Assembly (NCBI GenBank): GCA_037576215.1
Contig: JBANDB010000004.1
Span: 5,766,001-5,830,000, forward strand
Origin: Armillaria gallica
Taxonomy: Eukaryota > Basidiomycota > Agaricomycetes > Agaricales > Physalacriaceae
Reading direction: 5' to 3'
DNA length: 64,000 nucleotides
Under the pieces are notes generated by a model. It was not told the origin of the DNA. It ran no database searches and saw nothing but the letters and a program-made list of their open reading frames with translations. Of this stretch, positions 1 to 12,000 are shown one piece after another. A program made the position numbers and the translations under genes. Position 1 is the first letter of the stretch; every line of letters starts with the position of its first letter.

Positions 1-2150
1 ATTCCAGCCGACTGTTTTGACTGCCGAAAAGCTTGAAATCAAGACTAGATTTTCATTTCAGCCAATCATTTTGACCACCGAAAGGCTCGAAATCAAGACC
101 GGATTTTTAGTCCGCACGAACCCACGCTGAAGAGGAGGACCTAAGGGCAAAGGCACCCGCATGTGGATCCTGAGTGAGTTCCTCGCCCACTGGATGACGT
201 GTATACCCTTACCTTCTTCACACAGGTTTCTGTACGTGTCCTTACGCGACGAATAGCCTCTCTCTTCCGCCAACAAAACCATAGCTAACAAGCAAGCTCT
301 CAGTACCCTGGACGACTCGATTTTGCGACGAGACGATGTATTTTCACAGCATCTTAGGTCCTTGAAGGCAAGGATATTGTCGACGACTTGCCTTCGAAGA
401 CTCAAGTGAGTACTTTCACATTTCAAGTGGTCGGCGCATCCTGACCTTCCTGGCACAGTTTTCCTTCCCTCCACTGCATTCCAGTACGCTCCTTGCGACG
501 ACCTCTTCCTCTCGATTTTGCACAAAGACGACGCATCGAGCAAGCAGCGAGACGAGGTTGCACTTGGCGGTGGTGGGAAACGCGAGCATTTGGAGGGGGA
601 TGTCGCGCGCGGGAAGCGAGGGCTGGGTTCTCTCTCTCTCTTGCTCATAGTGAGGGGTATACTCAGATCTGTTCCCGATCAACGCGACGTAGGGTGCTCA
701 ACTTCGTACCGAGACGATGTTTCGTCATCCTGCGACCAGGGCCAGCATTCGAGCGGCGTCAGGGATGAGTGAGTCTCTTCCGTTCACTCACATTTCCGGG
801 CGGGCGACGTATCTTCATGAGGCCAGAGACGCGTAGTCTTGAGGTGTTTGTTTCACAATGCACGCGCATTAGCCCCGGCCTTAGCCCGACCACTCTCCGT
901 GACCCTCTCCTCAAGACGGCGACCAGACGACGCTTCAAATACGCGCTCGGGTGTCATGGACGCGCTCTAGAGCAATGTATCGCTCGTGAGAGTGGAGATT
1001 CAGTTTAATAGATGGGGTGCGGACGTCTGGGAGGCGAGATTAGGACTGGGAGAGATGTGTGCTGTAAGGCTTTTCTGCTCAAAACGCGGCAGCTTTGCTA
1101 ACCCGCTAGTTGTAGGCGAGTATGAGATTTAGTACGGGAAGTAGCTCATTTGTAATTATGTTGGTTAGCTGTAATTCCATGCACTTCTACAAAAGTATTA
1201 TGAGGAATTCATGTCCCAAATATCCGAAAATTTCTCCGGAACCACGGACGGGACGAGTGAGGGAGAACAGGATGCACGTCGGAAAATCGAGCTAGAATGT
1301 TGATGAATTCGACGTCCTGAGGAGAGTTCAGGTATTTGAGGGTTTGTTGAGAGAGAAAGACGCACTCGTATTGTAACGATAGACGTTGTGCCGGTGTTGA
1401 TAGTGGTGGTAGGTGCGCCTATACCCTGCCCTGCCGTCTACACCGCCGTCTTGGACGACCTCCGCAAATTGCTTTTGTCGACGCGCTAGCCGGCATCCGG
1501 GTCGCGCCAATCACTTCCGTCGACTCTTAACCGCACATCCTCTCAGGCAAGAGCAACGTCGTCACAAATCACTATACGCAGCAGTTAGCGTGCATATTCC
1601 AAGTGTGAAGCACATGCACTTGCAATTTTATTCAATACTACAGCACCGGTTAGCCCGAGTTCGAGATAAAATGAAGAATAGCCATACCTGGTACATGGCT
1701 TAATCTAAAATTGCGCTGTCACTTCGATGTATGGAACTAGAGAAGGACTGTTACCTTGGTAGCCCCTCGCCGCCATCCTACACAAGCCCATGTCAACAAC
1801 AGAAAGTAAGCGGAGTGCAAGGATACGTACCGATATCAGTATACCCCCAACCGAACGACCCTTAACCTGATCCAACGAGTCCGTCCATTAGCCCACCGAG
1901 TCCATTTTCGACGGCTGAAGGAATCACCGGCGAGCTCGTCGTACGTGGATGCCTGTTACTGATGACGCGTACGCGTGAACTGTGATCCACTTTCTGTTAG
2001 CTTGGAGTCAAGTATCCAAAGTGCTTACCGAACATGATAGGCCCAGGTTCACGTTCCGATCCTCCTAATGCTATGCGTCTCGTTCGAGCTTATCGTCTCT
2101 CTCTGAAAACATGGTGAACGGGAAATGGAGGGATAGTAGAGATCACACAC
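1..2150 (-). repeat. Segmental repeat A, inverted copy of 16.4-18.5 kb
   Basis: Read on the minus strand, this block follows 16,430-18,520 almost throughout, and a third, shorter copy lies at 27,085-28,870. Matching landmarks are the stretch around a CGTTCGGTTGGGGGTA word, a segment with the word CTCGAACTCGGGCTAAC, and the end near a CTTTTTGGTGGTCAA word. Splice-like signals are kept in all three copies, so the copies arose from DNA rather than from spliced RNA. The parent appears to be an intron-rich gene that I do not recognise. Boundaries are approximate. Confidence 0.7.
58..648 (-). pseudogene. Conserved reading frame in repeat A, unknown protein
   Basis: A 196-codon open frame. Its middle part reads alike, in the same frame, to the frame at 18,107-18,577: both contain a VDNI-(L/H)-AFKD segment, an RRKIESSR segment and LCEEGK followed by IHVIQWARNS. 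The LCEEGK codons lie at a GTAAGG-type donor in the 18-kb copy, so the IHVIQWARNS part is probably intron read through. Keeping a frame across diverged copies suggests that one exon of the ancestral gene lies here. No domain, signal peptide or membrane segment is recognised. This copy is probably a gene remnant; the function is unknown. Confidence 0.3.
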
Positions 2151-2227
2151 ACCTTCAACTCCATGTATCTTGACAATGTTAATGAAGCTTGTAGCCCCGT
2201 CTAGAAAAGGGTCGTAAGTAAAGGTTT

Positions 2228-2900
2228 GTGACGGCGAAATTCAGAAAATTACCTCGTCGGTTGATGAGGCGCCACCAGACTTCTCGAACGACATTGATAC
2301 TGCGGGAGATCGTCTGGAATGAGATTACTCGGTATATTGAAGGGGAGCATAGATGGATGGGAGTAAGGAGCACGCTTTGTTTGACACCGCGTCAAGCCAA
2401 ACACTCGATGGACACCCATCTCGTGAGCCGTCTCGATGATGAGCTCGGCTTCTTCCTAAGCCTTCCCTTTCACTCACCTCTTGCTTCTCCTCCTGCTGCG
2501 TCTTCACGCGTCCAATCGGCACGATAGTCTTGAACCCCCGTATACAGATGTTATTATCCTAGAAAAAAACGAACAAATAAGCGATAGCTTGAACTTGGCC
2601 CACGGTGCGCAATACCATTTCTCCAACTCGCGTTCTTCCTCACTAAGCTCATCCATCTCGCGTTGCAGGTCACGGTATTCGTTCATCCGACTGTACATGG
2701 GCTCGTAGCCGGCATTTCGCAGTGGTATAGGGTACTGGCGGGAGGAGCAGGTGGGGGAACCTGCGTTCTCGTGGGAGTACCGTCGCCGTCGCTACCGACA
2801 TTGTTCCAGGAATGATCACGGTGGCAATTCCCGACGGGCATCATGGACGCGACTCCTCCCTTTTCATCGCCGTTCAACGTTCGCAAGTTGAACCGCGTTC
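2228..2900 (-). pseudogene. Remnant of acidic, Glu-rich protein gene (copy 1 of 3)
   Basis: Minus-strand sequence shared with 42,615-43,180 and partly with 12,691-13,150. Exons that read alike include one with MNEYRDLQREMDEL followed by SEEERELEKW (near 2,560-2,690), preceded by a frame with PIPLRNAGYEPMY. An intron-like stretch separates it from a second exon read as QQEEKQE near 2,480. The protein would be charged and probably partly coiled-coil. This copy lacks the acidic SAISGGPPS-type segment seen at 12.75 kb, so it is incomplete. I do not recognise the family. Confidence 0.35.
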
Positions 2901-3059
2901 AGAGCAATCATAATTGCCAATGCGACGTCCCACAAAATCTGTGCTTTGCTCCTTCCCCTTCGTTTCCTTCATCATGATTGGCGTCCCTTCCATTACCACC
3001 ATCGGTCTCACGCTGCGCAAAGGATAGCGCTCACAGGCCTGACATTAATGCCGCCCCGT

Positions 3060-3540
3060 TCCATTGATGCGTAGGGCTACAAATCGACCGCCCTTTTCTC
3101 TACCGCGGCGGCATGAAGACTTCGTTTTTTTCAGGGAGCACCAACTTTGGCCTTTGGATCAAGATCGTCTCCTCCCTGTCCCCGTTCCTGTGTATTGTGT
3201 TCCCGTCCGCTTGCACGTTCCGTTCGTCGACCCTCAAGGCCTCACACACGAGAGCGTGTGTCATGTCCTTGCATCGACATTCTCCTTCGTTGTCGGATAC
3301 AATTTCGGCATTTTGCATTCAGTTATTTCGCGACCGAATTCTCCGCCCTGGGTATCGTAGTGCCCAGGTCCTGCTCTCATCATGGTCTGTTGTACCCCTC
3401 GAAAGTGTCTCTACTCCGTGCGACACACTCAATAGCGGTAGCGCCACGGACCTTATGCCGGTAACAACACCATCATACAATCCTCGTGTGTTTCAATTGG
3501 TGTTTTGGGGTGCCGCTAGAATATGAATGTGTTTATGTGA
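3060..3540 (+). repeat. Repeat shared with 13.2-13.7 kb
   Basis: A segment beginning at a CAGGGAGCACCAACTT word and continuing through a GTGTGTCATGTCCTTG-like word is repeated at 13,280-13,480. The part near 3,395-3,465 (TCTCTACTCCG followed by CGACACACTCAA) recurs at 50,915-50,945, directly behind a LINE remnant. Several overlapping open frames exist on both strands, but none is conserved in frame between copies, so I do not call a gene. Confidence 0.5.
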
Positions 3541-4034
3541 GTAAAATTTGACGTGAATTTTGATCTCGTATTCATCTTTACAAAAGCGATATTTTTTTTG
3601 CCTCACAACGAGCGCGGAGCTCATCGTCATGGAGGAGATGCCCAAGTGTTCAGTCCCTTTGGCACTCTGCATGATCATCTCTATCACAAACCCGCCTGCG
3701 CCCTCAATATGCGACGACGGTCCCACAGTGCAAGGCGAGCAAGCGTCTAACTCACTGAACTCGACGATGATGGGAAGAACGATAAAGCGGAGCAAGGAGA
3801 CGGTAGAACAGCGAGAGAAGATCACGAAGAAGGGTCTCCTCTACCCACGAGAGTGATGGCCATTGAAGAGGCGGCTAGGGCACGAGACGTGCTAGGGATG
3901 GGTAGGTCCTTCCCATTCACCGACATTGCCGAGTGCTCATCCCAATCTCAGTTCCCACTCGCTTCTTCGGGCCCTTCAAATGAGCGCCGCCACCAACGAC
4001 GACTGTCTAAGCTGCGTTTGTATCTTTGTTCAGG
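3541..4034 (+). repeat. Exon-intron module with GTGCTAGGGATGG donor word
   Basis: No intact gene is seen. Around 3,893-3,910 there is the word GTGCTAGGGATGGGT followed by pyrimidine-rich sequence. The same exon-end/donor combination recurs at about 43,810, 46,160, 46,460 and 47,150, usually as ATGG followed by GTAAGT and later by an ATCCATAG-type acceptor. This is one scattered piece of a multi-copy intron-bearing gene of unknown function. Confidence 0.4.
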
Positions 4035-4310
4035 ATAAGTGCTACGAGGAGCTTGGTCGGAGTGCCAGGTATGGAGAAGAAGACGCTAGATTTGATGCCG
4101 GATGGAGGAATGGATTAGATGTTACACTAGTCTTCGGTGAGTGCAATATTTCAGGACCATGCTTTCAATACTCAAAGTTGTACAGGCTGGCCTTTTCTCT
4201 GCTGTGTTTGCTGCAAAGACATCGCAAGACGCAAAGCCACGGCGACTCTTGTTTGAACTCACCGATGTCCGACGTGCAGTTTTATCGTCAACGATGTTCT
4301 TCATTCACTC
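4035..4310 (+). pseudogene. DUF6535 relic (exon 2 and start of exon 3)
   Basis: Reads as a decayed piece of the same gene that follows at 4.6 kb. An exon-2 counterpart contains CYEELGR, then FDAGWRNGLDV and ends LVF at a GTGAGT donor (about 4,137). A ~50-nt intron ends TACAG near 4,187, and exon 3 resumes with AGLFSAV and then LLFELTDVRRAV. About 20 residues found in the intact genes between SAV and LLFEL are shortened, and homology stops near 4,310. The intron is retained, so this is a DNA-level duplicate, not a retrocopy. Confidence 0.7.
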
Positions 4311-4636
4311 TCTAGCCCATTTTTGTCTCTCGTTATCTGCTTACCCCGGGTCAACGTTAAGCCGACGATGGCGGTAAACACAATAAATTGGAATGAGGAG
4401 ACAGACTGGAGACAGCGGAGCAGCGGCGTTTATTAGTTCAAAACGTTAGTCTAAATATCTCCAATGCCAATTTGATTTTTCTTTTTTCAAATGCGTACGC
4501 CCACAGGAAATATTAGAAAATGGCTGGACACCCACAGACAAACAAAGTAGTTCCATTGTTTTCTCGCGCAGTGTCCCACGGTGTGTGACTGGTGTGATCA
4601 ATATCATTCGTAACGTCTCGCTTTCACTTCTCTACC
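4311..4636. other. Upstream region of DUF6535 gene 1
   Basis: No gene is seen in these ~330 bases. The segment lies between the relic and the start codon of DUF6535 gene 1 and presumably carries its promoter. No clear TATA box was assigned. The start context at 4,637 (CTACC before ATG) is favourable for fungal initiation. Confidence 0.35.
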
Positions 4637-7569
4637 ATGCCGTCCATCCATACTGTAGAAAATGAAGATCCAATCCCGCCCAAGAATGCCCAAGAAACAC
4701 CTAATGATGATCCCCAGCCGTCACAGCACCCTCAACGAAAACCAAGTCGCAGAGTCTTTGGCATACAGCAACGTGCATTTCAGGTTGGCGGTATGTTGCC
4801 CTGGCATCATCACGGTTCTTCCAACATAACTTATCGAGAGCAAAGGGAACGATACGTTTGATTATGAGCAGAGGTTTCCGGATGATAAGCAGTACGAGGA
4901 GCTGGGTCCGCTGGCCAGGGTGTGGAGAACGTACCTTGCAGAATGTGCTGGATTTGATGCCGAGATGTTGGAAGGGTGGAGGGACGGATTGGATGTTTTG
5001 CTTGTATTCGTGAGTGCAGTATTCGAAATTCGTTTTTTCTTTACTTATATCTGTATAGGCCGGTCTCTTCTCAGCCGTGGTCACCACGTTCGTCGTTCAA
5101 ACATCACAGAATCTTCAAATCAATTACGGTCAGGTCACGGCAACACTTCTGTTCGAGCTCATCGACGTCCAGCGCGCAGCGGCCAATGGATCCCTTGTGA
5201 ACGATGTTCCTCGCTCCAACCTTACTCCCTTCTCGGATTTTCGCCCCACGATATCTGATTCACTAGTCAATGGACTGTGGTTTACCAGTCTTTCATTCAG
5301 TCTCGCTACCGCTCTGTTCGCTGTCCTGACGAAACAGTGGATCCATCAATACATCGCCATGCCCTCAGGGACACCTCGGGACAGGTGCCGTGTCCGCCAA
5401 TTTCGGTACATGGGACTGGAGAAATGGGGTGTGGGATTCATCATCGGTTTATTACCCTTGCTCTTGAGCGTGTCGCTCGGCGTATTTCTAGTCGGCCTGG
5501 TTCTTTTTCTGGTCCCGCTGCAAGCAGTGATTGCTTCCATTGTCGGGACTATCACATTTGTAACCTTCGCCATTTACTTTATCACCAACCTCCTTCCGGT
5601 TTGGTTCCCTTCGTGTCCGTACAAGACACCGCTGTCGCAGTACACATTCCTTTTCTACGCCTATATCATCAACCACAGCCTCTTCATCTCTCCAGCTTCG
5701 TCGGTCACAGCGCCCACGAAGCCTCCTCCTCGCAAGTTCCGAGACGTTGAGCGTGCAGCTGTGGAACTCGGGGCCGACGACCTCGATGCATACGCCTTGG
5801 GCTGGCTGTCTGGCATGTCCTCCAACCCCAGTGTACTTAACATTATCGTCCAATCAACCAGCGCTCTACCCTTGCGGTCGGTCGAGCCTCTAATGCAATA
5901 CGCGGAGAGATTTTCGGAGACCTACCGCACCGTCATCTCCTCCTTGGACTTTAATTGCCAGGAAAGTGTTCTTGATCGCATTATACGTGCGAGCCTCCGC
6001 TTTAACATTCCCTCGAACCATTGGTGGGTCATCCACCAGATGACGGGAAAAGATAGGCTGTCCGCAGAAACCTACGCAGGGATTCTGTGTGTCGGCAACG
6101 GGAATCCTTTGCTTACCGATGAGATTACAAACCTAGTCAAAGCTCAGTTCACGGAATCACTAGATAAGCGGCTTTGCCTGCAGCCCATTATATGGGCCCA
6201 TCTTCTCCAGAAGCTCCTACCCTTCACTCCAGAGAGCGGTCTGATTCCCTTATTCCTGATGATTCCTGTGGACTATTGGCATGCCGACTACAAGCCACCT
6301 CCCCTTTTCCCAAAAAATGACCGCAAGATTCATTCGATTTCTGATGAGGACCACCGTGCTGTAAATCTTGAGACGGCCATTCGCCATCATCTGTATTTAG
6401 ACATCGCCAATGCCTTTTTTGAGGGTTTCAAGCATGTGGAGGATAGCCTCTTCCATCCTGATCCCGCCGCCAATGAATTCCCCGCTCCTCAGGATGCACG
6501 GCTCCGTGCGTTGGTGGCAATGGCTGGCTCGCCTTCTATTTGGAAGGTGCCCATGGCAAATCGTTTCAGGCCCAGCTTTTTCGGCACGGTTATGTCGAAC
6601 ATCAGGACTTATATGGATGTCCATAACTTGTCTCCGCTTCACAACGATTCTCCTTCTTTCAGACTAGATGGCAATCGCTATTCGGTGCTGAAGGTCCTGT
6701 ATACTTTAATTACATCGGACGAGTTTGGGGGTGCTTCGATGCGCAATATAGACCAGTGTATCACGCTGATGACGTTTCTGCGGGTGCTTCGTTCAAGGTT
6801 CCCTCGCCCTCGTTTTCTTCCCGAGGACTGGTGTACACCATCCATGGCCTCCAACTTTGCCCAAATTGCTTTGCAGGATACTAAGACCTGGAAATCCGAA
6901 GAATCAGAATCAGATGAACTCATTCTCCATTTCTTGTGGTTCGCCCCCGTCGTGAATCATATTTTCTCTCATTTTGTTTCCGGGTGTCATCTTGACCGGA
7001 TAGGCAAGCTCCGCAGTGTTGATATTGGATTCAATGTACTCTTATCACAGATTTTGGATACGTTTATCGTTCGGATGACACCTGATGTGTTGGACCACCA
7101 GGTCTTACAGCAGTTCATGGCACACATTTTCGAACCCAAGAACCTCTTCACCATTTGTGCAGTGCACATTTGTAGGTACTGGAATGCTACCTACTGCCTT
7201 CGTCGTCTCGCGCAAGTTCATCCAGATCACCCAGCTTGGCCCGAGTGCTTGCGGAAGCTTGACGCTATACCACTGGCTGAGCACTTTGGTCTGCCAGTGC
7301 CAGGTGGTGATTCGGACCGGATTGGTAGTATTGTTTCAGAATTTAGGGAATTTGTCAAAGGAGGATGTGTGGGAAGCTTTGGACTGGATACGCCTGATCC
7401 CCAGCCACCACGACAAGCTCCAGTTGAAGATGAACACCCGGTAAATGAACGGTCATTGATGAAGTCATTACCAAAGCTTTGGCATCGGTTGCGGCAGCGG
7501 CAGCACTGTGATACGGCGGCAAAAACGGAGGAAATTATGATGAATCCTAGCGATATCAGTGAAGTGTAA
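4637..7569 (+). CDS. DUF6535 domain-containing membrane protein, gene 1
   Basis: Three exons: 4637-4790, 4846-5009 and 5059-7569; introns of 55 and 49 nt with GTATGT/GTGAGT donors and AAG/TAG acceptors. The join gives 942 aa. Exon 1 (aa 1-51) is polar and low-complexity. Exon 2 (about aa 52-106) carries FDYEQRFPDDK, RVWRTYL and EGWRDGLDVLLVF. Exon 3 opens with AGLFSAVVTTFV and LWFTSLSFSL, and SCPYKTPL lies at about aa 291-298; together these are the hallmarks of fungal DUF6535. Four hydrophobic segments are visible (about aa 104-122, 175-199, 230-258, 261-285), so it is probably a multi-pass membrane protein with a ~640-aa C-terminal region, likely helical and cytosolic or lumenal. Function is unknown for the family. 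The frame is intact and the splice sites are canonical. The start is chosen because the paralogues at 19,249 and 29,658 begin with the same MPSI residues. Confidence 0.88.
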
Positions 7570-9957
7570 ATAGGCAGCGACGTTCCTTGTTATTGTATCT
7601 ATAGTATGAATTGACGTCTTTTGCAAGTACATCATTTCGGGGTATCCACTCTCGCGGGTATTTACTCTCGCCGTTCAGAAATCAAGAACCGTTCGACTTC
7701 GCTCCAATGAAGTCCTGTGAAGGAGGGCGACCCCCCATCTATTTGATATAAGTACCTACATACAAACTAAGTGGTGAATGGAATGATATACCCTACCTGC
7801 GGCGAACCTCTCTGCAATGACACATCTTTCCAGCTCATCGCTCTCCGGAGAGCGTCTCTCCAGTGCATGCTCCCTCCGTCGAGAGATGGTTTTCCAACAA
7901 CCGCACTCCAGGGAGTAAATCTCTCCAGTGATCATTCTGCGCCCCATCACACTTCTGGACTAGTTTGATACGCCGTCTTAAAAAACCTTGTTCAGTAGAC
8001 TGCACCTATACGAGCATTCTTCCAGGGAAAGAAGTCACAGTTACCAGAGGGACCTAGATGGAGGAAGTGACGTGGACTACCAAGCCAGTAGATGCCTGGG
8101 TATGTGAGGACCCCATTCCTGGCACATCTACCGCCGTTCCGCACCTGTGACACTTCTAGTATCGCCCTGACAATTCCCTGCTCGTCGCGATAAGTCATCT
8201 TGATCAAAAATTCGCGCCATGCACTAGTGCCCCTCATCGAAGAAAATCATACGGGAGATCTGTGAGAAGGGTGAGTTCCTCTGAGTGCGGCCGAGAAGAA
8301 AGCGGACCTACCACTACTATCTCCTCTCACTGCTCCACCGTCTCCTCACTTCTGAGGCTTTATAGCATCGTCTTTGGATAATGTCATCAATGTACGCTGC
8401 GCTTGACATGCGAGAGAGCTTACATAGTTTAGGCATCTCTCCCAAGCCCAATGCAAGGCCATCATTGAGGTCATCCTCTTTGCCGTAGATTTAGTCGTCG
8501 CAAGACAAAAAACTCTATTTGATAGTGCTTCCGTTGGACCAAGACTCAACGGAAATGAAAGCTAGGGAGTGCCCTGGAAGGTTTCAAACCGAAATTAGGG
8601 CCAAAACCAGAGTGGTGGAATAAACGAGCGAGGCAGCGGGAGACAAAGAGGACGATTGGACGGTCTGTTCGGAAGCTGGAGAACCAGCCGAACTCCACAC
8701 AATGGCTAAGACGCAGGATACTTGCTCTGTATTCTTCGACGAAACCTCCTGCAGTGTATTTGTGCTCCCAGGTGGATAGAAAACTTGTTCGATGCATCAT
8801 CGTCCGCTCGTGGATAGATACTCCATTGCCGAGATGCACTGACATCATAGCTTGAGGTAGAGCGTCCCACACTGATAGGAGATCTGGCTAACGATGAAGT
8901 GAGCAACCAGTGACGTAGACTGGATGGGAGGAACTTACCGTCCCCCGCACATACGGCATCTTTCCCTCCTGCAGTTACTTTCGCTACCCCGTCACTCTAA
9001 GGCATTTTCGTCTGGCGGCAAAAAGAAAGAAAAAAAAAAACAGAAGTCGCAGAAAGCTCCCTCGTGAGTTGACTGTATCCATGTGCTCTCAGAACCTATG
9101 CACGACGTTGGTCTTCAGTGGAGAGACTCCGCCGTCTTGTGAGCTGACGCGTTTCCAGGGTAGGCCTCCATGCCGTCGTTGAGAGGAATGAGGATGACGC
9201 TACGGAGATGACGGGTGAATATTAATGTCCGTGAAATGGAACGAGATGATAGCACTCACCGTTCTCAGTCCCACCGCCCGCAGTCACTTCCCGTCGTTGA
9301 GGTAGAGACATATGACCATGCATGTTTGCTGCTCCCAGACAAAGGTGTATTATCTCGGGGTAACGAAGGCTTTTGAAGCATTCGCAATAAGCGGCGAAAA
9401 TATCAATGGACGAATGCCGTTGATACTGTGAGATGGTTAAAGATGAGAATACTCTGCGCAGAAGTGAACGCACGTTGGCACTCCCCACGCCACCACTACC
9501 AACGATGAGGACGTCCTCTTCAGTTCGACGGCTTCACAGAGTCATTGAAGGGCTTGGATGTGTAGCTTGAAGGATAATATAAGAGATCGCCAAAACTTGA
9601 AGCAAGCAGGGATAATGCAAGTAAGGAGTTCGCTTTGTTTGGTCCGACCACTGGCAGCGTCGAGCCAAACATTCACTTTTGGTCATCAACACCCATCTCG
9701 CGAGCCGTCTCTGTAACATGCACCGGGAATGAACGAGGGCAAGAAAACCGACATTTTTATACGATACTCAGTCGCAGCAATCTCACCTTTACTTAGTTTC
9801 CGCTATTCATCACGCCCGAATAAATCCGACATTCTACTCAAGCGACTGCTCAAGTTGCAGAATGTGCGTGTCTGGAAAGCCTTTGCAGATCAACCCTCTC
9901 TCTTTTTTGGCATTTCCTCGTCGATCTCAAGGGTTAGCTTGGTTTCTTCCTTTCCCA
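7570..9957. repeat. Downstream segmental repeat, copy 1
   Basis: The sequence behind DUF6535 gene 1 is nearly collinear with 22,320-24,734 behind gene 2, and its first ~670 bases also with 62,433-63,110 behind the broken copy 4. Homology to the gene 2 flank breaks off near 9,957/24,734, just after a CTCAAGGGTTAGCTTGG word. The duplicated unit therefore covers DUF6535 plus about 2.4 kb of 3' flank. Confidence 0.8.
7992..9490 (-). pseudogene. Convergent intron-rich gene remnant, unknown function (copy 1)
   Basis: Minus strand, tail-to-tail with DUF6535 gene 1. One exon (about 9,490-9,260) reads SSIDIFAAYCECFKSL and ends at a GTGAGT donor; the 24-kb copy has GTAAGT there. A further donor (GTAAGT, near 8,937) and a TTAG acceptor (near 8,890) bracket an exon reading DLLSVWDALPQAMMSVHLG and continuing with FLSTWEHKYTAGGFVEEY. 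The last exon (about 8,080-7,992) reads RHFLHLGPSGNCDFFPWK and ends GAVY-stop. That last peptide is conserved in frame at 22.7 kb (minus strand) and about 44.1 kb (plus strand), so it is a true coding exon. Stops between exons suggest decay. No domain is recognised. Confidence 0.4.
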
Positions 9958-11640
9958 GCACGCACTTTCACTCCGGGCCCCCTAGCCGTCCGTATCTCTT
10001 TCGAACGTGTTTTGACGCGTCGAGGAGGAGGAATAGCATCTGCCCACATCCTTAACACGCGGCGACGACATCTCTGGTCCCAGTTTTGGGTTTTCATCCA
10101 AAGACGAGCCCTACTCGACAACGATGAAAAACCAGAACACCAACGTCAGCGGGGGAACAGGAGAGGACATCGAGTATCCAAAGTGAGTTCACTGTCACGA
10201 TTGCCTCGAGTGGTGCTCTTTTTTCATCCCAATTCAGCGACGGCAGTTTAAGCCCTGAACGACGCGACTTTGGTCCAAGACGACGCGTTACTTATTTCTG
10301 GTCATCGTGACTTTCGCTTTCAAGCGTGTGCGGAATAGTTGGTACCTACTCTTCGCCCACCTTTTGCTCCACGGACCACAAGAAGACGCACGTTCATCTC
10401 AAAAGCCGTGGGCCCACTCTTTCTTCATCGCGCAGACTACGTCTTTTGTACCGAGGAGCAAGCCCTGGACAGCAGAGAAGGAGGGAATGAAGGTGCGCCA
10501 GGGTGGTACCTCTTATTCTTTTGGTGAATATCCTGCATACTTATATGATGTCTCTACTCCATCGTTACATCAGTTCTAAGCCTCCACTTGTCCCTGAATA
10601 CACTCGATTAGCTTTCGCTCGGGCGTGCATCTATTCCTCTTGAATAAAACAAATACTCTTTTGCACCGAAATACAGTCCCATTATTTAAATTGTAGATAG
10701 AAACCACTCGAAAAGAAAACGCGGGAAAAGATAGAACGTGTGGGTTCTTGCCCTGTACCCTCGAAGGCAACGGCAGGTAGCATATACAGAGGGAAACGGG
10801 AGCCCCAACTAAACAAACAACAAGCGATAGTATGCTTCACGAACTCGTACAGCCTCATGAACTGGACAAGAATCGCAAAAAAAAAAAAAAGATGCAGACA
10901 AAGTTCACCCGTGTTTCATCACACGTGTGCTACGGTTACCGAATATATGTATAAAGGTTAATGTTAAAATTTAGCACCGAAGAGACGAGCCATTTGGTGC
11001 CTGCGTTGCCCGATCCTCCAGTACGCTCGATATGTTACCCCAACCGAATAGTGTATAGACCGCATTCATCTCTACTTTCCAATGTTCTATTAGTATATGA
11101 CGGCGTCCTTGCAGGGAGGGAACTTACCCATCCCGATGCGGCCCAACGATCCTCGCTTGCCTCGCTAAATGGAGTCGAGCCAAACTCTTTTCAGAACACG
11201 TTGGTGGCGCACTTGTTTGGAGGAGGAACAGGGACCGAGATCAGTGAACGGGTAAGCCTACATCCCTGCCGCTTCTCGCTATCACGTCATGACGGCAAGT
11301 TGTAAGATCAAGAATCCGGAGCACTTCCCTGTTGTCCCCTCTTGCTGCTCGTCGAGTTCCACGATGTTCTTATACGCTTGCTCACACTATTGTGGGTGAA
11401 ACCGTGTCCCTCCGCCGACGGAGAGTTTGCGCTGTCAGCGCAGGTGTTGGTGGGTGGACGATGATACTGTCCGAGGAAGATGAGCTGGTACGCAACACAC
11501 AGCTTATGAGAGAGCTCACCTAGGATCCGCGGGATGAAGATAGACGCGTAATCTCCTCCGGTGTGCTGGGAGATGGCAGACTCGTTCGTGTCGGCTTCTT
11601 AGTGCCGAGAGAAAGGGTGGTGATACCCGACTAAAAAAGA
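9958..11640. repeat. Segmental repeat shared with 40.9-41.5 kb
   Basis: No intact gene. Words shared with 40,900-41,480 include GGAACAGGAGAGG, an AAAGTGAGTTCACT donor region, and a block around 10,620-10,700 (TATTCCTCTTGAATAAAAC) matching 41,345-41,400. The stretch near 11,340-11,530 recurs at 24,780-24,980. The word CTGTCCGAGGAAGATGAGC there is, on the minus strand, a pyrimidine tract and acceptor (ctcggacag), so this is intron-bearing minus-strand gene debris. Confidence 0.5.
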
Positions 11641-11689
11641 CCAGCGAATGACTCGGAGGCGGATGTGCCTTCCTGTGACGGGGATGGCA

Positions 11690-12000
11690 CCCCCAGATCT
11701 AAGCTAGTACTCGCCGCCTTGGAGATCAAATAGAACTTGGAAGTGGTGACATGTACCGGAATGACGTGCACAGGACTGTGAACAGAGGCTGGTGCGTGGA
11801 GCGAGCGCCCGCTGACTTGAAGGTTCTGGAACACGTATAGTGAGTGAGAAAAGATAAGATATTTGAATATCACGCTCACAAAACCTTCCTTAACCCTTGT
11901 TCATAATCGAACGTGTCATTTCCATCCCTACCGTCCCCGCGGACGACGTAGGATCAAGAATGTGGAGCACTGTCGCGTGCCGGAAGCCGCATTGGCTGGA
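11690..12000 (-). pseudogene. DUF6535 relic, minus strand
   Basis: On the minus strand the words CTCTGTTCACAGTCCTG and then TTCCGGTACATG correspond to the LFAVL and FRYMG parts of DUF6535 exon 3, with the intervening KQWIHQYIA-type codons deleted. Upstream, a GGAAGGTTTTGTGAGCG stretch corresponds to the end of exon 2 and its donor. The same arrangement is seen at 25.2-25.5 kb and 41.5-41.8 kb, so this relic itself was duplicated. Non-functional. Confidence 0.55.

Noticed and set aside
5077..7569. DUF6535 gene 1 as a single-exon protein starting at 5,077
   Set aside because: The codon is GTG and lies within the SAVVTTF part of the conserved domain. Upstream exons with canonical introns supply the missing N-terminus in all copies.
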